Source: Bacteroidota bacterium (lineage in GTDB: Bacteria > Bacteroidota > Bacteroidia > UKL13-3). From it: a DNA stretch of 64,000 nucleotides. Position numbers and translations under genes: made by a program. A model generated the notes under the pieces. That model did not search any database and was not told where the DNA came from. It saw only the letters and a list, made by a program, of their open reading frames with translations. Of this stretch, positions 50,176 to 57,174 are shown piece by piece. The stretch spans positions 78,050 through 142,049 of the forward strand of contig JAIXWD010000016.1 of the NCBI GenBank assembly GCA_027482225.1, given 5' to 3'. Each line of letters begins with the position of its first letter. Position 1 is the first letter of the stretch.

Positions 50176-50830
50176 CCAGCACCACGATCATGTTGGTGAT
50201 GCTCACGCTTCATTTTCGTTGGAAACCCCACTCAGAGCTGATGCTTTTGAGTTGGATGATGAACTCAAAATTGAGTTGATAGAAAAGCACTTTAAAGAAA
50301 TTATGCAAATTTTAGGGCTTGATTTATCGGATGATAGTCTTAAAGGTACACCTCATAGAGTGGCCAAAATGTATGTTAAGGAAATTTTCTCGGGCTTAAA
50401 TCCCGCTAATGCACCTGAAGTTAAATTGTTTGATAATAAATACCAATACAAAAATATGTTGGTAGAAAAATCAATCAGCTTTCATAGCCTTTGCGAACAT
50501 CATTTTGTGCCCATAATAGGGAAAGCGCATGTGGCATATATACCCAATGGACAAGTTGTAGGGTTAAGTAAGCTTAATCGTATAGTTAGGTATTTTGCAC
50601 GTAGGCCGCAAGTACAAGAGCGCATGACTATTCAGATTGCCAACATGTTAAAAGAAGCACTAGGTACAAATGATGTGGCTGTTATAATAGAGGCTGATCA
50701 TATGTGTGTAGCCTCAAGGGGTGTTCAAGATGTTACGAGTAACACCATTACCAGTGAGTATAGCGGAAAATTTTTGGACGTAAAAACAAGAGAAGAGTTT
50801 ATTAAGTATATATCTTTAAACAACATGTAA
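50135..50830 (+). CDS. folE: GTP cyclohydrolase I
   Basis: FolE converts GTP to dihydroneopterin triphosphate, the first step of folate and of queuosine, cytoplasmic, 231 residues. The N-terminal extension (KPKETLLNTQGTNQHHDH) precedes the core (LETPLRADAFELDDELKIE). Motifs: LDLSDDSLKGTPHRVAKMY, zinc-binding FHSLCEHHFVPIIGKAHVAY, RIVRYFARRPQVQERM, and EADHMCVASRGVQ. The track start ATG at 50135 overlaps the queD stop by 41 bases; no other in-frame ATG lies before residue 20, so the overlap seems real. Since FolE supplies the QueD substrate, this is a functional operon. Confidence 0.93.
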   Translation: MKPKETLLNTQGTNQHHDHVGDAHASFSLETPLRADAFELDDELKIELIEKHFKEIMQILGLDLSDDSLKGTPHRVAKMYVKEIFSGLNPANAPEVKLFDNKYQYKNMLVEKSISFHSLCEHHFVPIIGKAHVAYIPNGQVVGLSKLNRIVRYFARRPQVQERMTIQIANMLKEALGTNDVAVIIEADHMCVASRGVQDVTSNTITSEYSGKFLDVKTREEFIKYISLNNM

Positions 50831-50833
50831 AAT

Positions 50834-50858
50834 AAAAGCGGGCTTGCCCGCTTTTTTT
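50834..50858. terminator. Terminator between folE and the exonuclease gene
   Basis: AAAGCGGGC and GCCCGCTTT form a tight 9-bp stem with a 2-base loop and a T7 tail. Genes on both sides converge; the reverse-strand gene ends at 50857. Confidence 0.88.
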
Positions 50859-52227
50859 ATGAAGTAAATCTAATCACTCGATGGTTTGGTATTTTTTCAA
50901 GATTTAGTAATTCTTTGATATAGTAATTTTCTTTCATGGGTTTAATCAATCCTTTAAGACTTTCAATGCTATACATATCAGCATCGTTACCAATATACCC
51001 CATACCATAAAACTTCCCTTCATCTATCAATATACAACAAACTTCATCGCTATTTATTCCCTTATCAATTATAGCATAGCTTTCTTTTTTGGTAAGTTCT
51101 TTTATTGCTAAATATACCCTCGAGTTATAACTTTCAGCTACTTCATTAAACTCACAAGCGCCAATACAACATCCGGCAAGTAAAGCTGCACATGGTTCTT
51201 TATGCGAGTTTATCATACACAACTTAGGACAAAGGTTAAATTCTAAAACTAATTTTTGTAAATGATTAAATGCATCGGCTAGTTTTGGGTATGTATGCAA
51301 TGGTGTATTTCCTTTTCTCACCCTGTCAACTGCCAAACGCAAATAGCCTTTTTGGTCTTCATAGTCGTAAATGGCATAATTAAACTCAATACTTTTTTGC
51401 GACTTATTATGCTTTGGCCAGTGTCTTTTTATTTCTATTGATTCGAGTATAAGCGCTTGTAATTCGGTTGCAACTATTTCAAATCCTATATGAAAGATTT
51501 CTCTTAAAAAATCTTGGCGTTTGGATGATGTATTGTTACCACCGAAGTGTGAAAGTACGCGTTTTTTTAAATTGATTGCTTTTCCTACGTATATGAGTTT
51601 GCCTTTTTCATCATGAAAATAATAAACTCCAGGTGTTTCTGGTAAAGCATCATAATCTTTTCGAGGTAAATTTGGTGGTAATGAAGCCTCTTTTGATCCC
51701 TTCTTTAAAAAACTATTTATGATGCTTCTATCTTTGTCAATATGCAAAGCTCGTTCTAATACTTTAACTGTTGCAGCCGCATCACCATGAGCTCGGTGTC
51801 TGTTTTGTAACTGTATCCCTAATGATTGGCATAGGTTGCCTAAGCTATAAGAAGAAAACCCAGGAAATACTTTTCTACTTAATCTTACGGTACAAAGTTT
51901 TTTTACATTTAATTCATGTCCTGCATGCTTAAGGTGATGTTTAATAAAGGTATGATCGAAGTTTACGTTGTGTGCAACAAAAATTTTATCGTGCAGCATT
52001 TCGTATACCTTATCGCTTATCATGTTAAAGCTAGGGGCATTTTCTACCATTTGATTGGTTATGCCTGTATAACTCTCTAAAAATGGAGGAATAGGAATAC
52101 CCGGATTAATTAAAGTGGTATAAGAGTCTATCACACGGGTGCCATCATGAGTAAAAATAGTAATCTCTGTAATGCCGTTTTTATCAGCATGACCACCGGT
52201 GGTTTCTATATCTACAATGGCAAACAT
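50857..52227 (-). CDS. DEDDh exonuclease fused to a GIY-YIG domain
   Basis: A 456-residue fusion. The N-terminal half (about residues 1-160, MFAIVDIETTGG to HRAHGDAAATVKVL) is a DnaQ/PolC-type DEDDh exonuclease with the catalytic Asp and Glu in DIETTGG, NVNFDHTFI and HxxxxD (HRAHGDAA). The second part from about residue 190 starts LPETPGVYYFHDEKGKLIYVGKAINLKKRVLSHF, a GIY-YIG nuclease like the UvrC N-terminus. The C-terminal part carries CPKLCMINSHKEPC...GCCIGAC cysteines that may bind metal. The ATG at 52227 (three codons in from the track start, a TTG) is used. Similar exonuclease/GIY-YIG fusions are known in Bacteroidota and elsewhere as Cho-like repair proteins. Confidence 0.86.
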   Translation of the reverse strand: MFAIVDIETTGGHADKNGITEITIFTHDGTRVIDSYTTLINPGIPIPPFLESYTGITNQMVENAPSFNMISDKVYEMLHDKIFVAHNVNFDHTFIKHHLKHAGHELNVKKLCTVRLSRKVFPGFSSYSLGNLCQSLGIQLQNRHRAHGDAAATVKVLERALHIDKDRSIINSFLKKGSKEASLPPNLPRKDYDALPETPGVYYFHDEKGKLIYVGKAINLKKRVLSHFGGNNTSSKRQDFLREIFHIGFEIVATELQALILESIEIKRHWPKHNKSQKSIEFNYAIYDYEDQKGYLRLAVDRVRKGNTPLHTYPKLADAFNHLQKLVLEFNLCPKLCMINSHKEPCAALLAGCCIGACEFNEVAESYNSRVYLAIKELTKKESYAIIDKGINSDEVCCILIDEGKFYGMGYIGNDADMYSIESLKGLIKPMKENYYIKELLNLEKIPNHRVIRFTS

Positions 52228-52557
52228 ATGTAGCAAATGTAACTGCTATATTGTAATCATAATACTAATAATTTTAGTAATTAATGAGGTATTTACTCTA
52301 ATCTAATTATTCAGCTTTTGGTATCATGTAAATTGTTATACTTATTCCGTCAAATTGTTTAGTTAAAAAACTTAGGGGATTATTTCATTAATCATCTATT
52401 GTTGAAATCCTATTGGGTCTTTTTATTTACTAAATTAATTCAAATTACCTCGCAGATATCTATTAATTCAACACATTTGAATTGGAGTATGTATGATATA
52501 AAGTATACCTGCGTCATTCATAAAAAAAAGCCCCATCTTATTAAATGGGGCTTTCTG
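52228..52557. other. Intergenic region, 330 bases
   Basis: AT-rich region between the exonuclease and pepP genes, both on the reverse strand. It holds a terminator for pepP near its right end (52528-52553) and presumably the exonuclease promoter at its left end; no exact TAnnTTTG box was noted. No coding or RNA feature is supported. Confidence 0.5.
52528..52553. terminator. Terminator after pepP
   Basis: AAAGCCCCAT and ATGGGGCTTT make a perfect 10-bp stem with a 6-base centre; a run of A on the left is the T-tract for the reverse-strand gene that ends at 52558. Confidence 0.85.
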
Positions 52558-53853
52558 TTATTTTGAATTCATAAGTTCTTCAATGTGATCCGCTTCAATT
52601 GGAATATGCTCCATTAAATCGATGCAGCCGGTTTCGGTAATTAATATTTCGTTCTCTAAGCGTATTCCAATTCCTTCTTGTGGAATGTAAATACCTGGTT
52701 CGCAACTAAACATCATGCCTGCTTGCATCGGTTCATAACGCATACCTACATCGTGCACATCTAAGCCTAAAAAGTGCGATGTGCCATGCATGTAGTATTT
52801 TTTAAAGGCTGGCCATGCTGGGTTTTGATTTTTGATTTCATCTAAAGATAATAGTTTCAAATCTAACAATTCCTTTTCCATAACCTTACAAACCTCGTTA
52901 TGGTATTCCATCAGTAATACACCTGGTTTAAGCATTTTCTTGGCTTCGTTCATTACACATAAAACGGCATTATACACTTCTTTTTGTCGTGCTGTAAATT
53001 TTCCATTTATAGGGAATGTACGTGTCATGTCACTGATGTAGTTGCCATAATCAGCACCAGTATCAAGTAGCAGTAAATCACCATCTTTACAAGTGTCAGC
53101 ATTATCTATGTAATGTAAAACACAAGCGTTTTTACCTGCTGCAACTATTGGCGTAAATGAATGTCCTGCTGCACCGTTGCGTATAAATTCGTGAATGACT
53201 TCAGCTTCTATTTCATACTCTTTAACACCTGGTTTAACAAACTTAAGCACACGGTTGTACATTTTATTTGATATGTTAATTGCGTGTTTCATGTACTCCA
53301 CTTCTAATGGCGATTTTAATGAACGTAAACGTTGCATTATTGGGGCAGAACGTTCATACTTATGCAACGGAAAACGCTCACGCATTTGTAGTGCAAAATT
53401 CAAATCTTTATACTTAACTGTATTGCTGGCTCTATCATTTTCGTTGGTGTTTAAATAAACATATTCGGCCATATTAATTACAGCACGCATTAGTCCATCA
53501 AACTCATCATACCAAAATACATTTTTAATACCCGAAGCTGCTATTGCTTCTTCTTTGGTGTATTTGTGGCCATCCCAAACTGCAATATGCTCATTGGTTC
53601 GTTTAACAAATAATGCCTCTCGGTATGCTTCAACAGGGCAATCAGGAAACATTACCACAGTGCATTCTTCCTGATCAATTCCTGTTAACCAAAACATATC
53701 GCTGTTTTGTTTAAAGTTATATGTTGAATCACCATTGCGAGGCAATTCTTCGTTGCTATGAAATATGGCTAAAGATTTAGGTTTAAGTTGTACGGTAAAT
53801 CTTTTTCTGTTTTCTATAAACAGTTTTTGATCTATTAACTGATAGCGTTTCAT
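52558..53853 (-). CDS. pepP: Aminopeptidase P family (Xaa-Pro aminopeptidase)
   Basis: M24-family metallopeptidase that removes an N-terminal residue preceding Pro, cytoplasmic, 431 residues. The N-terminal creatinase-like domain (FTVQLKPKSLAIFHSNEELPRNGD, FKQNSDMFWLTGIDQEE) is typical of PepP, and the C-terminal pita-bread domain has metal ligands in LLLDTGADYGNYISDMTRTFP (two Asp), HGTSHFLGLDVHDVG (His), FSCEPGIYI (Glu) and GIGIRLENEIL (Glu). It lies downstream of lspA (15-base gap) and is followed by a terminator, so lspA-pepP is the end of a reverse-strand operon. Confidence 0.94.
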   Translation of the reverse strand: MKRYQLIDQKLFIENRKRFTVQLKPKSLAIFHSNEELPRNGDSTYNFKQNSDMFWLTGIDQEECTVVMFPDCPVEAYREALFVKRTNEHIAVWDGHKYTKEEAIAASGIKNVFWYDEFDGLMRAVINMAEYVYLNTNENDRASNTVKYKDLNFALQMRERFPLHKYERSAPIMQRLRSLKSPLEVEYMKHAINISNKMYNRVLKFVKPGVKEYEIEAEVIHEFIRNGAAGHSFTPIVAAGKNACVLHYIDNADTCKDGDLLLLDTGADYGNYISDMTRTFPINGKFTARQKEVYNAVLCVMNEAKKMLKPGVLLMEYHNEVCKVMEKELLDLKLLSLDEIKNQNPAWPAFKKYYMHGTSHFLGLDVHDVGMRYEPMQAGMMFSCEPGIYIPQEGIGIRLENEILITETGCIDLMEHIPIEADHIEELMNSK

Positions 53854-53868
53854 TTGTTTATTTTTATG

Positions 53869-54501
53869 TTATGATGCCTCAACTTGTGTTTCTGTATGTT
53901 GTTCGTTATCGCTTTTATTGGATGTTGACGAACTTGCTTCTTCTTTAAAAAATATTTTTTGACCCAATAGAATAATCACAAAGCCAATACTAATTGCTGC
54001 ATCTGCTACGTTAAAAACGGGTCTAAAAAATTCAAAATCTTCTCCTGCCCAAAATGGCCAGTTTTGTGGTATAGTTGTTTGAATAATAGGGAAGTAAAAC
54101 ATATCAACTACTCTTCCATGAAACCAAGAATCGTAATCAAATAAGATACCATAGAATATACTATCTATAATATTACCTAATGCTCCAGATAGAATTAATG
54201 CCCATGAAATAATATACCATTTGTTGGTCTCTTTTTTAGTTAGATCAAAAATATACCACCCAATAAATGTAACGGCAACTAGTCGGAATAATGTTAGTAG
54301 TATTTTACCTCCCTTTCCACCAAACTCTAAACCAAAGGCCATACCGTAATTTTCTGTAAAGTGTATACGGAACCAATCTCCAAGCACATGTATTTCTTCG
54401 CCAAGGTAAAAGTTTGTTTTGATGTAGAGTTTTACCATTTGGTCTATAAACAATACAACAAGCACTATAAGTATAGGTAGTCCTAATTTTTTAAATTTCA
54501 T
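53869..54501 (-). CDS. lspA: Lipoprotein signal peptidase
   Basis: LspA cleaves prolipoprotein signal peptides at the lipobox Cys in the inner membrane, 210 residues, with a longer polar C-terminal tail (SSSTSNKSDNEQHTETQVEAS). Catalytic Asp residues lie in ILSGALGNIIDSIFYG and FNVADAAISIGF, family motifs, and FTENYGMAFGLEFGG is also characteristic. Four hydrophobic segments are visible. It lies downstream of ileS and the DksA-like gene, an arrangement common in Bacteroidota, except that a deletion scar sits between them here (54566-55578). Confidence 0.95.
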   Translation of the reverse strand: MKFKKLGLPILIVLVVLFIDQMVKLYIKTNFYLGEEIHVLGDWFRIHFTENYGMAFGLEFGGKGGKILLTLFRLVAVTFIGWYIFDLTKKETNKWYIISWALILSGALGNIIDSIFYGILFDYDSWFHGRVVDMFYFPIIQTTIPQNWPFWAGEDFEFFRPVFNVADAAISIGFVIILLGQKIFFKEEASSSTSNKSDNEQHTETQVEAS

Positions 54502-54565
54502 TTTTAGCTCTTAATAAAGCAAAAGTATGAAACTACAATCAATTTATGCGCACTTATCGCATCAT

Positions 54566-54862
54566 TTAAAAGCCAATACCTAATCCAAACCTAAAGAACC
54601 AGTTGTTATTGTTAGTGTTTGAAATAACCCTTCCTGCATCAATCCTTACAACACTAAATATATTTGCTAAACCAATGTATGCTTCGGTGTATGTGTTTGA
54701 CGCGGTTTGTAAAAAGTTAATTCCTGCTAATTCATAGGCTCTTGTTTTTCGGAGTATAGGCACTTTACCAATAAAAAAGCTCCTGAAATTTTGTAATGCG
54801 TGTATTTCAATATACTTATTTTGGGTACTTAATCCATAGTAGTTAAGCCAATTTGAATTGTT
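54566..54862 (-). pseudogene. 3' remnant of a DUF5686/carboxypeptidase-like outer-membrane protein
   Basis: The reverse-strand frame is open from 54862 to the TAA at 54566. The track reports only its last 65 codons, starting at a GTG. It reads WLNYYGLSTQNKYIEIHALQNF, FFIGKVPILRKTRAYELAGINFL, then YTEAYIGLANIFSVVRIDAG and the end FFRFGLGIGF. This is the C-terminal barrel end of DUF5686-type outer-membrane proteins, which are usually around 800 residues; the rest is missing. It has no start codon or ribosome site. Its 5' edge runs into the S9 peptidase fragment in a different frame, so this is a fragment left by a deletion. Confidence 0.7.
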
Positions 54863-55578
54863 TTATCTTGTTCTTCTAATATTAACTCATCGTTACTAAA
54901 ATGATTTCCTAAAATATGCCTGTAAACTCTATAAGCTCTGTTGGTTTTAGGTTCTGGTGTTGTGTAATAAAAGGTGCGGTTATCTTCTGCCCATATAAAA
55001 GAAGTAATAGCAGGAATGGTATCGGTTAAAAGGGAGTCACCATCAATATGCTTAAAAAATAATTTGCCAATATTATTTCCTTTATCATCAATGGCATATG
55101 CAAATAATGTTTGGTTTGGACTAATACTAGAAACTGCTAATGAAAAATACATGTACTGTTGTGCTAATACATTTAAATCAAGCACCAATTGCTCCTTGGC
55201 TGTTAACGAATCTTTTTTACGATAAATAGCTGGATAATCTCTGTCTTTTAAAGAACGGCTGTAATAATAGTAGTTTTTATTTTTTGATGGTCGGGTATCC
55301 TTTGCCTCTACCAGTCTGCCGCGCATTTCATCAAAAATTACTTTTTGTAATAAGGCCGAAGATTTCATCTCTGCATCTGCATGAGCATTATTGGCATATA
55401 AATAATTAACCACCTCAGCGCTATATTTATCACGCATCCAGAAATATGAATCTATTAACGTGTCGTTATGTATGTATGTTTTAAATGGTATTTTATCGGC
55501 TTTTGGGTAATTAAACTGCTGGCCAAAACAGATTGTGCTTGTAACTAATGTTAAAACAAGTAGTATTTTGTTCTTCAT
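54829..55578 (-). pseudogene. 5' remnant of an S9-family prolyl oligopeptidase (oligopeptidase B-like)
   Basis: The frame has a signal peptide (MKNKILLVLTLVTSTICFGQQ) and then FNYPKADKIPFKTYIHNDTLIDSYFWMRDKYSAEVVNYLYANN, the start of an S9A oligopeptidase, with EMRGRLVEAKDTRPSKNKNYYYYSR and further propeller segments to LILEEQDKTIQIGLTTMD. It stops at 54829 after 249 residues, whereas family members are about 680-720 residues with the Ser-Asp-His catalytic domain in the last third. No catalytic residue remains. The final residues TTMD arise where the coding frame meets DUF5686-derived sequence. It is read as a broken gene, not a short paralogue. Confidence 0.78.
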
Positions 55579-55878
55579 GATATAGAATATTGCTTTGTAA
55601 ATAAAGCACGTGGTATCGTTATAGTCAAATTAAAATATATAAAGATAAATTTTAAATGATAAGCGGAAATAAACCCTAACTTTTCGTCTTTTTATTATAC
55701 TTATTTTACATCTTATCTTATTTAAGGAAAATGAATTTATGCTCTATTTTTGCATAAAAATTTAACTGTAATATCTTATTTACCATTCAATTTTATTGCT
55801 ATATCTGATTTTAAATTAGGCATAAAAAAAGCGGCTAGGATATCTTCTAGCCGCTTTTTAATTAACGTTTTATCAGTG
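55579..55878. other. Spacer between the S9 fragment and the DksA-like gene
   Basis: 300 bases, AT-rich, containing the hairpin terminator at 55826-55859 that ends the ileS - DksA-like transcript. The left part should hold the former S9 promoter, but no exact -7 box was found. No coding feature is supported. Confidence 0.5.
55826..55859. terminator. Terminator after the DksA-like gene
   Basis: AAAAAGCGGCTAG and CTAGCCGCTTTTT are a perfect 13-bp stem with an 8-base centre (GATATCTT). It ends the reverse-strand transcript 20 bases after the stop at 55879. Confidence 0.9.
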
Positions 55879-57168
55879 TTATTTATACTGTTGCAGTTTA
55901 GCTTCCATACTTAATGTTGTATGAGGCACTGCACGTAACCTTTCTTTTGGAATTAGCTTACCTGTAACTTTGCAAATACCGTATGTTTTGTTTTCGATAC
56001 GTACCATTGCATTTTCTAAGTTTTCGATAAACTTCTTTTGACGTGCAGCCAATTGAGCGATGTATTCTTTTTCTTGGCTTGATGTTCCATCTTCAGCTGT
56101 TTTGTATGAGTTGTCAGTATCATCACCTGCATTCATTCCTGGGTTTTGCATTTGATCTATTAAATCACCCAATTCTTTACGTGCAATTTCTAATTTCTTA
56201 TTAATGATGTCTTTGAACTCTGCTAAGTCTGCATCGCTATATCTTTTAGCTTCGGTAGCTTTTTCTAATGTGTCTTTCTTCTCAATAAAGTGAACTGGTT
56301 TAGCAGCAACTGCTCTTTCTACCTGTTCTTTTTTCTCTAATATTTTTTGGATTGGACTTATTGAAGGAGCAATCTCTGTTTTTTTACTTGGTTTTGTAAT
56401 CTTCTTAATCTCTACTTTTTTAACAATAGGTTTTGCCACCACAGCTACTTTTTTAGAAACTGGAGCTTCTTTTACTATTGCTTTTTTTACCACTACTTTT
56501 TTAGGAGCGGGTTTAGCTACAACCTTTTTTACCACTACTTTTTTAGGAGCGGGTTTAGCTACAACCTTTTTTGCAATCACTTTTTTAGGAGCAGGTTTAG
56601 CTACAACTTTTTTCGCTACTGCCTTTTTAGGAGCAGGTTTAGCTACAACTTTTTTCGCCACTACTTTTTTAGGAGCAGGTTTAGCTGCTACCTTTTTAGC
56701 CACTACTTTTTTAGGAGCAGGTTTAGCTGCTACCTTTTTAGCCACTACCTTTTTAGGAGCAGGTTTAGCTGCTACCTTTTTAGCTACAACTTTTTTAGGA
56801 GCGGGTTTAGCTGTAACTTTTTTAGCCACTACCTTTTTAGGAGCAGGTTTAGCTGCTAACTTTTTAGCTACAACTTTTTTAGGAGCAGGTTTAGCTGCTA
56901 ACTTTTTAGCTACAACTTTTTTAGTAGCGGGTTTAGCTGCTAACTTTTTAGCTAAAACTTTTTTAGGAGCGGGTTTGGCTGCTACCTTTTTAGCCACAAC
57001 TTTTTTAGGAGCAGGTTTAGCTGTAACCTTTTTAGCCACTACTTTCTTGGGAGCAGGTTTAGCTGCTGCTTTTTTAGCGACTACTTTTTTAGAAACGGTT
57101 TTAGCAGCAGGTTTAGCTGCTTTCTTAGGAGCTGGCTTAGCAGCCTTTTTTATCACTTTCTTAGCCAT
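55879..57168 (-). CDS. DksA/TraR-like protein with a Lys/Ala/Pro repeat tail
   Basis: A 429-residue protein with two parts. Residues 1-236 are low-complexity and basic: after MAKKVIKKAAKPAP come 15 units of 14 residues of the form KKVVAKKVAAKPAP (units vary by V/L, A/T/V), like the histone-H1/AlgP type. Residues about 300-429 are a DksA/TraR-like coiled coil and C-terminal domain (YSDADLAEFKDIINKKLEIARKEL; AEDGTSSQEKEYIAQLAARQKKFIENLENAM; YGICKVTGKLIPKERLRAVPHTT). Only one Cys remains where the zinc finger has four. It lies 6 bases after ileS in the same operon and is followed by a terminator. The basic tail suggests DNA or RNA binding, and the second part RNA polymerase binding; both are inferred. 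Confidence 0.85.
   Translation of the reverse strand: MAKKVIKKAAKPAPKKAAKPAAKTVSKKVVAKKAAAKPAPKKVVAKKVTAKPAPKKVVAKKVAAKPAPKKVLAKKLAAKPATKKVVAKKLAAKPAPKKVVAKKLAAKPAPKKVVAKKVTAKPAPKKVVAKKVAAKPAPKKVVAKKVAAKPAPKKVVAKKVAAKPAPKKVVAKKVVAKPAPKKAVAKKVVAKPAPKKVIAKKVVAKPAPKKVVVKKVVAKPAPKKVVVKKAIVKEAPVSKKVAVVAKPIVKKVEIKKITKPSKKTEIAPSISPIQKILEKKEQVERAVAAKPVHFIEKKDTLEKATEAKRYSDADLAEFKDIINKKLEIARKELGDLIDQMQNPGMNAGDDTDNSYKTAEDGTSSQEKEYIAQLAARQKKFIENLENAMVRIENKTYGICKVTGKLIPKERLRAVPHTTLSMEAKLQQYK
56461..57090 (-). repeat. Tandem array of 15 x 42-bp units within the DksA-like gene
   Basis: Fifteen consecutive 14-codon units, each reading KKVVAKKVxAKPAP or close to it, fourteen well kept and the last degenerate (KKVVVKKAIVKEAP). 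Neighbouring units are nearly identical at DNA level (for example the stretch at 56680-56760), which fits slippage or recombination. Unit pairs 2-3 and 7-8 share the VT/VA order, suggesting multi-unit duplication. Copy number may vary between strains. Confidence 0.9.
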
Positions 57169-57174
57169 AAAGAG

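Noticed and set aside
56461-57090. A repetitive stretch that might be taken for a CRISPR array
   Set aside because: The repeats are directly abutting 42-bp coding units (no spacers), in frame with a protein, and no cas gene is near.
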